A DNA stretch of 64,000 nt from Drosophila pseudoobscura (taxonomy: Eukaryota; Arthropoda; Insecta; Diptera; Drosophilidae): positions 15,571,001 through 15,635,000 of the forward strand of contig NC_046683.1 of NCBI RefSeq assembly GCF_009870125.1, given 5' to 3'. The position numbers and the translations under genes are program-made. Of this stretch, positions 1 through 13,700 are shown one piece after another (within the stretch, counting starts at the first letter, position 1; each line of letters starts with the position of its first letter). The notes beneath the pieces were generated by a model, which was not told the DNA's origin, did not search any database, and saw nothing but the letters and a program-made list of their open reading frames with translations.

Positions 1-141
1 AACAAGTCGCTGTTTGTTCTCGACGCTGGCTCGACGCTGGCTGGCTGTTTGCTGCCTTCTTTTGTTGGCCTTTTTACAGCCCTTATCTGCTTATCAGTAG
101 TGTGTTTGGTAAAAATAATAATAATAATAATAACATGCACA

Positions 142-339
142 TTATTCGTCCCAGGCAATCGCATATGATAGGCCAAAAAGGCGATAGCTTTGCCGGATTA
201 GCTGTCGTCCCGCATTATCTCTTCTATAATTCATTTCCAGATACAAGTTCTCCGCTCTCTGCTCTCTATCTAGCAGAACAACGTGCACTTCGTACTTTTC
301 AAATATCTCAGGCCACATATTCTTGAAATAATTAGCCAT
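142..339 (-). other. Short open reading frame of uncertain status
   Basis: The frame encodes 65 residues starting MANYFKNMWPEIFEKYE. The ATG sits in a good Drosophila context (CAACAAATGG). The first 17 residues look protein-like (Trp, Pro, aromatic residues), while the remainder looks random. It is on the same strand as dunce, so it might be an alternative first exon, but I cannot see a strong splice donor: GAA|GTGCAC and AAA|GTACGA are both weak. It could equally be a chance ORF. Confidence 0.2.
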
Positions 340-2596
340 TTGTTGCCTCCTCTAGGCCCCACATGTAATCCTTTCAACTGGCGCTAATCGGTGCTTCCTC
401 AACTTCAGCAAAATTAATTTCTATACGAACTTTAAGCAGCTTTTAGCAAACTTTTCACTATGCACAATAAGTAGCCACAATATTTAGGATATATATATAT
501 TCTGTGCATAATAAAGCCAACTTCGGGAGTACTCTGGTGACTGCTCGAAGCAGAGGCTGTGCATTCTGTAACACAGAAGACATATCCATGGTTGTTATGT
601 ATGCCAGAACCTAATCAAAACCTCATTCAAATTTTATGCACAACAGGTGGAAGGAGCCAAACGAGAGGGAAAGAGACGGAGCGAGTCGGCGAGGAGTGAG
701 CTGGAAAGAGTGCGTGTAAAACAGATGGGCAAAAGTTCTAGGCAGGCGGAAGCCGAGTCAGAATCTGTCCAAAAAAAATAAGCAGCAGGCAAAAACAAAA
801 AGAATTTTAAATGTGGGGGAGAAGGTCTTTTGGCAATTGAAAATTTAAGGCTAAAAGTTTATGCAAAACGAAGGATAGCACACGGCCATTAAAATATTGT
901 TCCCAAAAGATATCCGGCAGCAGGAAAACAAAAGATTTCGCACAAATCTCAATTGGATGTGCCAAGAACCCTTTTCATTTTGCACAGAAACAACAAACAA
1001 AATGACAGCGTTATACGCAATTTGTAATTAATTTATATTCAAAAGTTTTCGAGCAGATACATTTCTGTGGGGGTCCGGGCCCTGCGGCTCCGGACTCGCG
1101 GTGGGAAGGGGGGGGAGCCATTTAAATTTTCCCAAATTTGATTTGGCATCTGAGCGAAAACAGATTCGGCTATGAGTATGGCCCCAAACAGATTTAATTG
1201 AACAGAAACTGGTCCACATTTGCTGGAGGGGAGCAGGAGGGGCATTGATGGACGGTTCAGAGTGTGTTTGATGTCCCTGTGCCTCGCCCAATGGCGCGTT
1301 TCCCCATAAATATGTTTGCCAATTGAGCGGCAAGTTGTACATGCAACAACAACACTGAGGACAACCAGGGCATATCCAGTCCAGGCCACGGCTATTGGCA
1401 GCTTAACAGCTTTGGCTTATAGCCATATGCTCTAATTGGTAGTGGCTGAAGCATTGCCCAAGTGGCCAGATTAATCGAAATCGTTAAAGACAATACAAAT
1501 AGTAAGACGAGTAACGAGTAACGAGTGCATGTACGAACATTTGTGCAGAGCTCAAGCAAAATACAGCCAAATATCAAATGAAAATATAGCAATATATTTC
1601 ATAAAATCGCTTTACTTAATCAATCAATAAATCAATCACCAGCAATAATGTGCTTTATGACAGGTGTGGCTGATTCCCTCCGGCTATCCATCGGAGTGCA
1701 AGCAGAAAAGAGAAGAGAAGAAAAGACTGTGCCGAGCTCCAATGCATTTGCAAATTGAATTTTGGGGCCTAAGAGCTTTGCAAAATACCATAGGCTTTGC
1801 GCTGGAAACGGATACGGGAAATCTGATTCCGATGCTGGTTGAGATTGCATAAATGTAAATTATATGGCCACAAAATCAAACCGCATTGGCCAGCCGCCTG
1901 TCCCGCACTCTACGCATATCTCTCTGTCTGTCTCTATCTACCAATCCCCCACGAGGCTTCCCATTCCCTATTGGGGCGCAGTTTCGATTATTAATTTCAA
2001 CTGACAAATGCACATGTTTTCGGGGGCTTTTCTCTCTTCAATTTAATGAGACAGCGTCGAGTCGGGTCCATTGGAAGGCAGGACTGATTGTGGCACATGG
2101 TCTATCAGCTGTGTGTGTGCGTGTGTGTGGCATGATAGAATCAACTCTGCCCCAGATAGAAGACCCTTTAATTAGAAATGAACCTGAAAAGCCTCAGAGC
2201 CGCAATAGCCAAAAATGTGAAATCCAAAATCCTGGATAGCCGAAAGACGAAGGTCTGGGGCAAAAGCCTAAATGGAATTTGATGAACGTGTCGGCCCCGG
2301 CACCCACAAGCCTGACTGCCTCAAATTGATTTCGAATTGCAAATAAAAAAAAAAGAAAAGAAAGAAAAAGAATGGGAAACCACACCAACGGAACGGCTCT
2401 ATTGTGCGGCAAAAACCAGTAATTTTTATGGTTTTTCCCCTGTCTCTGTTTAGTTGGATGTTATACAATGCTAATATTGATCAATCTCTTGGGGCCCTTC
2501 ACGGCGGGTGTCCTTATTCTGTCTACCATGACACATCAAGAGATTCAGCTCCAAGTCTCATTTGGTCAATATATTTCCGAACCCCAATGCCGCATG

Positions 2597-2659
2597 TCCT
2601 GTAGATCGGTAGCTCTCATCGAGTGTTGGGTATCGCGTGGATATCAAAGTTTGATGCTT
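2597..2659 (+). repeat. 63-bp dispersed element, copy 1
   Basis: This segment aligns without gaps to 6653-6715 with roughly 80% identity by eye, and both begin TCCTGTAGATCG. The two copies are in direct orientation about 4 kb apart. Neither is simple sequence and neither lies in an obvious reading frame. The family is not recognised. Confidence 0.55.
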
Positions 2660-5600
2660 GGCAGTGCATAATGAATATACAGTGCATGGCATGGCATGGC
2701 ATGGGGCATGGCTTGTTGGATACTTTTTTAGCTTCTGCTTTTAATTAGAAATCGGACCACAGTGGCAGTAACGAATAACTGCACACCTGTCGCCCTCTCA
2801 CCCGTGCATTTGTGCTGCGCGAACCCAAAAAAGGGGGGTGGGGGGAAACAGGAAAGAAAAGCTGAGAGGCAGTGCAGCCGCAGAGCCGCAGCAGCTGGAA
2901 AATCGAAAATCGATGGCTCAAGTGGAAGCCAGTGGCTGGTGGGTGGGAGGTTGGAGTCTAGGCCGCCTCGAGGGGGAAGAGAAGCGAAAATGTTCGCCTT
3001 ATTTTTATGCTTTCTTTCCCTCTTTCTCTCTGTGTGTGCAAGTCTAAGGGCCAGAAATCGATGGTGAAAATGTTCATTGAATAGAAACTGGAAAATCAAA
3101 CAATCGAATTCAATTATTTCGTAAATTCAAGCAGATAGCGACAGATACACGCACACGTGGAAAAAAAGAAAATCAAATACTACGTCTGCTGGCAAACATA
3201 TTGGAATACAGCAAGTCTCTGACGGGTGACAATATTTCATATTTTCATATACTCGCATGATAGTCAAAGGTTTTTAATGAATTTTTTTTGCAAAAGCGAT
3301 TGCCAACTGACTTTTCGACATTTAATAAAAATGCTCCTCATGTGCAAATACACACATCTGGACGAGAGTGGAGTTACATGGAATTAAAAAGGAATACACA
3401 TTCGATTGGCTTCTGGGTGCGCTTTTGCATATCAGATTTCATCCGACAACCGAGAATGTCTTTGAGGAGTTGGATGAATATTTGCTATTTACTTACCGTA
3501 AGTACCTCCTCCCATCCGCTCCCCTGATAATCTTCATTGTTCACTCAATCATTAGCAAAATATTAAGTATACGCCTATTGGGCTTATTGTTCAAAATTCT
3601 TGCACCTGAAGTGACATTTTCGTTGGAATTTACCCAGAAATCGCATTCTGAAGCGGTAATTGTCTTTTGTTCTTGCACTTGACATTCGAAAAGCCAATTG
3701 GCAGGCCCATCCACTTATCCATCTATCGAGCGATGAGAGCTCATGAGAACTAGCACACATTGTTTAAGCCTTGGCAAAATTCTCGGTAAAATCAATGGAG
3801 AGAATTGCCAGCAGGAAAACATTCAACATTCACCATTTTAACCTTTTCCTGACACAAATTGTGGAGCGTTAATTTTCACCATTAGCCATGGTCAGGGCCA
3901 AGACGAAAATGATGGCCGACAGTTTGTCAACTTCGGTTTGTCCTTGATTTTCTATGCAAATTTTCCCCTCTGGCCGGCCCCTGGTCAACCAGAGGGCGGA
4001 AGCCGACCAGTCACAGGGCCAAACAGATAATCAATAGGCTGGCGAACAGCATATAATATTGTCTTGGGGAATGCGAATGATTGATTAAGCCTGTTACCAA
4101 CTAAGTGGTTCGGCCCCCTGCCCATCTGCTATTTGTTAATATTTAATTACTAAACTTTCCAACGGATTTCATCTAATACCTGACTGTCTATAGTAGGTAT
4201 CTGTCGCTGGGTTCTGCGGTTTGCGGAATGGCATAAGCAAAAGTAGAGTCTCAACCGCAAAAAAAACCACAAAATGAAAGCCAGCCAGCCAGCCAGGCAG
4301 CCTGGCAGCCTGGCGAGTGTTCTTGTCGTGTTTAATAATCTGCGGTTAAGTGGAATGGAATAAACGAAGGAACGATAAAGATATGGGGAGATCTTAGCTG
4401 AGTGAAAATTGAAATATTACGTATACGCACAATTGCACATACAAGGGCATACAAGTATTCATGTATGTATGTGAGTGGAAAAGATAACATTAAGGATTTT
4501 GAACACCCTTTTTGTACGCTATTCACATCCAATAAAGATCAGTTGACAAAACAGCTCAAAAGCTGTTTGAGGAACAACAGTTGCTGGTAATATTGTAAGA
4601 GTACAGGATAGATAGATGATAGATAAATGATTTTATTGGCTAGATTATTTCTGATAGTATTCAGAGAGGAATCTATTATCTTGGACAAAGTCCAGCCCGT
4701 GCCATAGCGTCCAATCTGCTGAGCCAAAGCCCATGGCATTTCTGGCTAAGCCCTTGCCGGCGAGTGTATCTTAAGTCGCTGGCGCTGTCTCCATGTTGAC
4801 AAAGATTATGTGACAATAAGCTTAGATAATTCATTTGCTACGAGGAGCACATAAAGCAGCAGACACCCCCACAAACACAGCCACAGACACAGACCCAGCA
4901 CACAGCACACAGAACACAGCCATGCCATAGAGGGGTGGCCGCAACAGCCAGAACATCCAGAACACCCAGCACCGAACAGAAGCAGCTGTCAGTTGTGTAA
5001 ATATTTTGTGGCAAGAGTACAAATAGAAATGCTGTCGATAAATCGAAGCACATGACTAGCCTTGCATTAGCAGCTGCGAGTCTGCGGGTCGGTCTCTCAA
5101 TGTAAGACCAAACAGAATTAGGGGGGATGCTGGCAGGCAGCTACTTAGACGAAGCCGAAGTCGAAGTCGAAGCTGAAGCAAAGGCTGAATCTGTCAATTA
5201 CATTTCAATCACTTTGAGTTCGTGCCGAATGGGAATGAGTGCAAATGAACGATTAAATTAGTGAATGTCCCATGATTTGAGTCGATTTGCGTTCATGATG
5301 TTGGCTTTTTAGCTCATTTTCCAGTAGGCCAATAAGTGATCATTGAGTGAGCTCCCATTTCCACCAATTTCCATCCGATTGACTGGCCTTTTGACTATGA
5401 TCTGCCGTGAATCACTAATCAACAACGAATAAAGAGTGTGCATTTTATTGCTGGATTCTGGGGACCGACTCAGCCTTTTGTGCTATGTAATTGTACAGTC
5501 TTTGCAGAGGGTATGAAAACGGAATAAAATGCATGCGGAAAACAAAGCTCAGTGGGAGCATTTCAACATTCTTTTCATTTAAATGTAAATTGTTGCAAAA

Positions 5601-6652
5601 TGGCGACGGATACGGAGCCATGTGCTCCTTCTCTCTGCTTGAGGAAACATAAAAATTTGCATCAACTTTTTTCTGCGGCCACAGACAGCTGTAAACAGCT
5701 CTCTCCCATCCCAGCCCAGCCCAGCCCATCTTCTTCCGAGCCATTCGAATACCACATTTGAACAAATTTGCCTCAATTTGCCAATCAACTTGAATGACAA
5801 AGTTGTCGTGGAGTGTATGGAGTGTGTGGAGTATGTGGCTCGGCCTTCTGGCTGTATGCAAATCCTTTAAGTGGCCATCGAGGGAAATGTTGCACACACC
5901 AACAGTGAGACCGAAAAGTTTGTGCACTTAACAGGTGCAGATCTTATCAGGCAGCAAGCGCTGCCACGCTTATCCGACCCTAAAGATTTGTTCTGCCCAA
6001 AATATAAATTGGGAACAAAAAAGCGAATTCAAATGGATTTCCCAGTCGCTATGTCGCCTTTTAATTGCCCCTGTACGTCAATCATTAACTCAAGTGAGTA
6101 GAGTAGAACACTGTCATTGGAATTGGAATTGGTATTGGAATGGCAGTACAGTAGACACCGGTTATGTCACACGCCAGTCGAAGGCGCTCCTCGTGTCGGT
6201 TCCCAGTGCTATCTACTGTATAAATTCTACGTAGCTCTTGTCCCCAAATACCACCTACTTCTGGCATAAGTCGGCTGGCCGACTGGTCTCTATCGCACTA
6301 GAGACTCTTATCTTATCGAATGCTCGCCTGCTCGCTCGGCCACCTTCCCGTTCCCATACCCCCTTCCCAGTCCCGCGGCCCAGTCGTCGATTATGAAACA
6401 TTTCGCATTTCTGTTCTGTGATTAATTTTAAATAAAATAGCCCAGAAAAGTCACAGTAGATTAAAAATAAGTTTAGCACTCCATAAATGCACTCAGCACG
6501 CAGCGAAAGTGTTCCAAAAAGCACTACAGATGGATATACTCGGATATTGGATTCGAATGAAAAGCCAAATGCTCCTTCCAGAACCCCTGGGCAGTTTACT
6601 GTCAATATAAGAGCATCTATGGGTTTTTCAAGTGATTCTAATTTGAAGCATT

Positions 6653-6715
6653 TCCTGTAGATCGCGAGTTCTCCTCGATTGCTGGGTGTCGGGTGTAAAT
6701 CAAAGCTTGATGCTT
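6653..6715 (+). repeat. 63-bp dispersed element, copy 2
   Basis: This is the partner of the segment at 2597-2659, with about eleven mismatches over 63 positions and no gaps. The shared end is ATCAAAG(T/C)TTGATGCTT. It could be an old mobile-element fragment or a duplicated regulatory site. Confidence 0.55.
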
Positions 6716-9700
6716 TCAATAAGCGCCTGTTGTCAGACGATTGGCAGGCACTGTGCAGCAGACAGGCATCTGTGCATCATCGTCATCATTAGCGACGAGC
6801 AGACACTGCGGAAGATGAGTTTCTCGATACGTCTCTGGGGCAGAGTGACGCATTTAAGGACGCACTCATTCGATTGAGCAGCAGCCATTTACCGAGAAAT
6901 TAAAAAAAATGCTGGGTATGGGTAGGATGTCTGTGAGTGGACTCTCTCGTTAATCATTAATATTTATGGGCTGTGCAAGTTAATATATGAAATTCGATAC
7001 AGAGCGACTCGAAGCGGCAATAACCAATGACCAACCATGTCCAGCATCTGTAACCCCGACTAAGAATTCTCTTTGTTTTTGTTATATTACAGACGAAAGG
7101 CCCGATCCGATCCTCATCCCCAGTCCCGATCAACAAGTTTGCCTGGCTGTCAGGATATGAACAGTGAGTGTTGCTGGTGTGCATTCTGTGGGCACTCAGG
7201 CGAATCCTAACAACAACCCTAGCAAGTCAAATTATGCTCAAATATATTCAAATAAATGGAGGTATGTATTTTTGCTTATGCAAACGATGAAATCATAATA
7301 TATTGCTAAATTGCTGGCATCATTTTTCTTGTTTTTTTTTTCATATTGTTCCTTTTTCATTTTTTGTACGCATAATTTTCAACGGAAATCGAATCAAATG
7401 CAATCGAGTGCAAAATGATATGCGGCTTCAAGTGGGAATAGCAGGACAACGAGTCCTATATGTAATAATATGGTATAATATGTATTTATTTATGTTTCGT
7501 TTCGTTTCACCCTTAAAGTATGCAGGTGGCAACGTGGCAAGAGACTCTACCATTCAGAGAGTTTCATTTTGATTGTATTTTATGAAATATTAATTAAATA
7601 ATTCCCTTTTACCGTTCTGAATTTCGCTTACCTTTTTGTGCGGTGGAGAGTTTCAGTTTCAGTTTCTGTTTCTTTGTTGCTGTTGCTTTAGGTGGAGTGT
7701 TGTTTTTGTTGTTGTTTTTGTTGGAACGGGAGTTGGGGGGCCCGGGCCGTTCGCCCACCAACCTGACTTACGGCACAATTTGTTTTAATTGCTTTTTAGC
7801 TTCAGCTTTTACTTGTGTTGAATTTTTTTGTAATTTTTTAATAAATTTTTTTGTGTTGCCTTGTTTCGGTTCTGTCTTCTTTTGAATTTGTTACGTTTTA
7901 TGTATTTATCTGCGAGTTTCAGGGTGGGGGGAACAGAGGAGCAGAATGTGGAAATTAACGCGCAATGCAAACAATGAGTGGAATAAAACACACAGGGACC
8001 AGAGTCAGAGACAGATACGAGTACGGGTACGAGTACGGGTACGAGAGACACACAGAAATCAGCGAGTACCGAGCACAACGAGTGTACGTATACGAGTACA
8101 TATGTTTCTGTCCATTTTCATTTGTTTTCGTACTTTTCTTCTACTGATTCTGATTCTGGTTCTCTTTCAATATTTTACGTCCTTGTTTTTTTTACACCTT
8201 TGTGACTTTTTGGCTTTTCTTGCGGATAAACACAGTTTTGTCTCGTTCGCCGTTTAGATTTTGGTTTATTTTTATCGTTCTGTCGTGATTCCGTTGGTTC
8301 GTTCGTTTGTCCGTTGGCTCGCCCCGGATCAGGGCACCGCACGGAGGCAGTGGCAGCGGCATTCATCCACTCGACTGCTCAGTTTTATAAATAAGTTTCG
8401 TTGTTCTTTTCGGGGTAGCACGCAGAGCAGCATCGAATGGCCAGAGCGAAATGAATTTTAAGCCAAGCTAGCACCATTGATGATAGCGGGGACATCTCAT
8501 CTCATCTCATCATGTGTATCTGTGAGATACACTCGTACAAGACTCGATAGAAACAGAAACAGAGCGGAGCAGAGCAGATTCTTCTTCCTGGCGGCTGCAC
8601 CAGGGAATGCGTTAATTATGCGACACAAGCACTTAGCCACAGACCCACAAGCATTTCAATTTTGATGAATTCCGTTCTTGGGGAATGTGCCTTCCTCCCC
8701 CTGCTATTTATGTGTGTACGCCCCACCTCTCTCTTTCTGGGTTCTCTTAAACATTTGACGATTTCCCCTGTTCCCTGCTCGGCATGGATTGGTTGCGCTA
8801 TCTCTTAGGATTGACACTTCTATGGGGGATGGGGGGGAGAATGGCATGTGGCATGTGGCAGAATGTTGCTGGATACGTTTGGCAACTGATTATCTACCAA
8901 ACTATGCTATAGGTAGAATATTATTACATATCTAGCCTTAAAGAACACAGTTTCTCAGATCATTTATGTCTAATATTCTCGGAGAAGGTAGCCTCAAGGA
9001 TCTCCTCACTATTTGAGGGGTACAGAAGGTGTTTGCTAGATTTTAAAATTTCTCATTTCATTTTCTGGTTTTCATCATTTGCCTGTCTCTTGCAAGGCAA
9101 AAAAAAAAGAAAACACAAATAATATTTTTAAATTGTTTTGTCAGCCGCACACAAAAAGTTCGACGAAATGTGTTAATTTTCTTAGGCCCCATTGTGATTG
9201 TTGTTGTTGGTGGTGGTTGTGGTGGGGCTTTCTATAGGCGAGGTCCAATAATTTTGATTGCTGCCAAAAATTCTTAGACAGACGGCCGCATTTCGCTGGC
9301 TGACTAAGTGAGCCAGAGACCCCACCCCCACCCCCACCCACCCTCGAAAGTAACGGAGCAGGAAGGCGACAGAAGTGGACGACGAGTGCCTGTCTGTGAC
9401 TGTTTATTTGCTGTACCCCGTGGGCCCCCCTCTCTCAAGTCCCGCACTGATATCCGGGTCTACAATCGACACATTTTTATAGAGTTTATGCGTTTATTAC
9501 GCTAATTGTTGTTGCTCTTGTGAGCTCCCCCCTGCGTGCCCCTGCGTTCGATAGCAAGTGATATGAGAAGTTTTTGTCTTTGCTTTCTTTGGTTATTTTA
9601 TTTATACATATTTTTTTTGGTTTAGCAATTGTGATTTGCTTGAGTCATCGGAAATTGGCCAAGTTGAAAGTGGTTTTGTTGTCTGTTGCCTTTTCTAGTA

Positions 9701-10767
9701 GAACTTTCGGGGGATGGGATGGCAACAATCTTTCGGGGATCAACAACTCTGTGAATGCTGAACGCTGAACTCTGAACTCTGAATTGTTTGTGCAGTTTGT
9801 GTTGGGAAATCTTCTGCCAATGCAGATAGAAGTTTTGATAAGGAATTAGAGTTTCTAGGGGAACAAGATTCCAATAATTGCCAATTCGAACTTTCAGGAG
9901 GGCCCCCTTTTGCTCAATAAATTCTATCTATAGTTTTCCTTCGTATTGAAATCCGTTTGGTTTTGTTTAATGTTTTCTTGATATTCTTTAGATTTTATTT
10001 TATTTCTTAGTACATATACTTGTCCATAAATCTTTGAGGTACCTTCTTTGGAAAGTATTATTGTTATTACTATATATTAAATATTGTTCTATGCCCCAGT
10101 CATCCCTTGATTGCCATTGCCATCCTATTATTAGATCTTGAGATCACCCTAACAAGATATCCTTGAATGCCTTTAGTCGCACTTAATTGAGAGGTTTTCG
10201 GGTGACTTTTTAGCATTGGGAACTCCGCTGCCCTGCAGCATCATTAATCACTGCCGACTTTTAAGTTTGTTTTTTGTTTTTATCGCCACAAAGAGCACCT
10301 TGCTGGCCACCGAGCGAGCCCCTATCCAAACTTTTGTTTCAAGCGCACAAATATTTATGCCCCATCGACGATTAATCAGCGCACAATTTATAGAAAACAA
10401 ATGATAACAATCAATAGAAGCGATTATTTTAGGTTTCGGTTTCGGTTTTTGTTTCTGTTTTTCTATACGATTTTCTTGAATTCCCTTTATGGCACTTTCT
10501 CATAATGTTATTTACGGATTTAGCTTTGACAAAATCGTAGCCCCCACGCCGTTTTGCAGAGCGCTCGTTAGCGGTTCCCACTGGCCAGACCCGACCTTAT
10601 ACGGAGATCAACCCTAGCAATGAATGCCCTGCAACAAGTTCTTGGAGCCAGGTTCTGGTTTTTAGTATTCAGTTCGGTGTTGGTCGTGGGTTTAGTAAAC
10701 GTTGGGTTTCAGTATTGGGTTCCAGTTATTTGTGTAGTGTTTCGACACCCATACTACACCTTATTTG

Positions 10768-10793
10768 GAATGGAATGGAATGGAATGGAATAT
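10768..10793. repeat. GGAAT pentamer array
   Basis: About five head-to-tail copies of GGAAT lie in otherwise unique intron-like DNA. It is a short microsatellite. Confidence 0.85.
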
Positions 10794-13700
10794 CAACCTT
10801 AAAATGCTGTTCTCGAGTCCACGTTCTGTTTTGGTTGGTTTTAGTCGCTTAGTCGCTCTGAAGTTTCAGTTCGAGTAGAGTATGACTTTTTGGGTTCCAT
10901 TTTTTTGGAGAGTTTCGATGGGGATCGCACTTTCGGCTCTTCCCCCTTCGGTGGTGCACTTTGATTTGCTTTGCCTGAGATTTTTAAACACTTTTTTTCT
11001 TGCCGTAGTTTTTCTGAAGCACCTTCGACACTCAACACGCGACAAAAAAAAAAAACAAAAAAAAAAACGAAAGCACTTTGAAAAAAAGTTCTATGGAGGG
11101 GGCATGGAAATAGTAGTGCAAAGACCACACGCACACCTTGGCGGGGAGTACTCGGAAAGATGTTGATTGTAGGATGTTGTTTGTTGACGCTGGCGGGGGG
11201 GCACGTGCTGCTGGCGCTGCCACTGCCACTGCCGTTGCTGCTGCTGCTGCTGTGGGTGGTTGCTGCTTCTACTGTGGCGCTCACTAACTGCTTGGGGCTG
11301 CTAGCCGCTGCTGCTACTGCTGCTGCTGCTGCTCGACTTTCACGCTAGACGACTGCTTTGCAACTGCTTAGCGGCATGGGCGGCACAGCAGCGATAACGG
11401 CACTCCGGCCATCGGGCATCGGGCATCGGGCACGGGCTCGACAGGCCGTCTGTTCATGTTCGGGCGCGTTCGCTTGCCCGTCGAACATGTTGCGAGGCAG
11501 TGAAAGTGTCCGGCACGGGGCACGGGGCACGGCGCGCCGCGGCGGTGTGCTCGGAGAAACAAAAACAATCGAGCCAGGAAATTGGCAGCCGATGCTCAAA
11601 CAGGCAATCGGGCAAATAAACTGCATTAATCGAAATGCAGCTCAAGTTGACACTAGACACTATGTGTGGGTGCCCTGGGGCAAGAGTCATTCAAAATAAA
11701 TTAAAGTAAACTTTTGAATACAACATTTAAGACGCCAGCTTCACTTTCTCCGGCATCTGTCATTTTATTAAATTATTTTGAATACCCATTTTGGTATATT
11801 TAAGTATTACAGATATTTTAAACTTTCAAAAGAATAAATTTCCTTAAATTGCATTTAGCGAATATTCAAGTTTCCTTTTCGAAGGAAAAACGTATCACAT
11901 TTATTTTCGTCGGTCGCAAATGTTATTCAAGAGCTAAGAATGGAATCAAAGGAATTTTCTACACTTTCTGTACAGGCAAATATTATATTTTATTCGACTG
12001 TCCAATGGCACTTGGGACACTGTGCTGGGGACGAGCCAACATGTTGCCGTCAGAGCCAGAACCAGAGCTAGAACCAGAGCCAGAGTCAGACCAGAGACTA
12101 ACATGTTGTGTTGGCTGACTTTGTGGGGCATTTATGTGGCCGATGGAAGCCCTCAGCAAACATCAGGCAGCAGAAGCCAAGTCCGGGACCAGAAACAGCA
12201 ACAGCAACAGCACAAATTGCAACAGGAATGACAATGATAATGATTCTGATGATGATGTTAGAGCTGAAGATTCGTATGGTTTTAGGGCTGGCAGGCATTC
12301 AACGCATTCTGGCATTCTGGCATTCGGGTCCCAGGCGTGCATTAGTCATAGGAATTGTGCACACAACAATGGTCGGCACTCTTGTTTTCGCGGTGGTGGA
12401 GGGGGATTTGTGCAACGCTGCGTATGATTAACAAAATTAGCAAACATTTATCAACAGTTGCCGCAGGGCCGGTCCCCCCGGGGCAGCTGCAGAGGCAGTG
12501 GCGTTAGCGGCAGTGGAACTACTCGGAAAAACTAGAACAACAGATAGAAATACAAACTTTTGTCAACTTTTGTGACAAGTTTGTAGCTCTGTTCCCGTTC
12601 TCTCTCGCCCTCTGCTAAGCAGTTTAAATTCCTAACTTAATTTTGTTTCAACATTTGAGTTTGTGTTTGCTTTCTTCTCTGTTTTTTCCGTTTCCGTTTC
12701 TCTCTTCAATGGAGGTTTGAGCAAGTGGTTGGAGTTTGTTTTATCAAAAGATCGCTATTTTATAATTAAATAAATGCTGTTATACCTGCATCAAAGGGAT
12801 CGTTTTGCTAACCTGGGACACCTAGGAACCCTAGATGCTTCCCAAGCTCCAACGAACATGCCCACTGATGGTTAGACTTAAAAAAGTCCATAAATACACC
12901 ATAAAAACGTCTTTACACTATTTTCACATATTTTATTAAAACTTACACTCGTTATCAATTGTTTTTTATCTTATGAAATGAATTCTTAATATATTATTTC
13001 TGGAAATAATAAATAATATTCCAGTTACAATTTTACTGGAGTCACTGTCCGGGACCCCAGGACTTCAGGACTTTGTATTTTATTTTATTTTATTTGTATG
13101 AGAAATTTAATTCTGGAAATTAATTTAATCCAAAATTCAAAAGGGGGATAATAATATTTCTGAGATAGAGAAGATCAGTGAAATACGTTTGGATCATTTT
13201 GGATTCGTTATAGGTAGTTTATTAACTTTTAATATGGCCTATTTCCGATTTAAAATTCAAGTAAATTGATGGGTACGCGAAAGACAAAGAATAATATATC
13301 AGTTTCTTTGTCGGTACTTCTGGACTCAATATGCATCACTCTTCCCACGTCCCTTATCTTTAGTCTCATTCTCATTTTGACCCTCAAACACACCACCAAA
13401 TGAATCCTCTTCACGACTCCTTCTTCATTGACTTTTGACATAATTGCTTTCTTTTTAGAAGGACTGGGCAGGTATACGTGTATATTGCATTCCCTTGACA
13501 GCAAATGAAAGCCACATGTCGAACCACCCAGCAGTACCTGGAAAGCACCACCACTCCATCGTTCCCTATCCATTTCATAGTTAACATAATTGAAAGAAGC
13601 GAATATAGGATGGGAAATGTCAGTTAAATTGATTGAACATGTCGAGGAAGAACCTTTGAACTACACATGTACACACACTCGTATGTACATACATGTACTT

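Noticed and set aside
5445..5927. Minus-strand 160-aa open frame
   Set aside because: No family features, and codon use is like the surrounding intron.
6255..6719. Minus-strand 154-aa open frame
   Set aside because: It overlaps the 63-bp repeat and shows no coding character.
8175..8391. TATAAAA plus ATG on the minus strand (63-aa frame) as a dunce promoter
   Set aside because: The ATG lies only about 23 bp after the TATA box, before any plausible transcription start.
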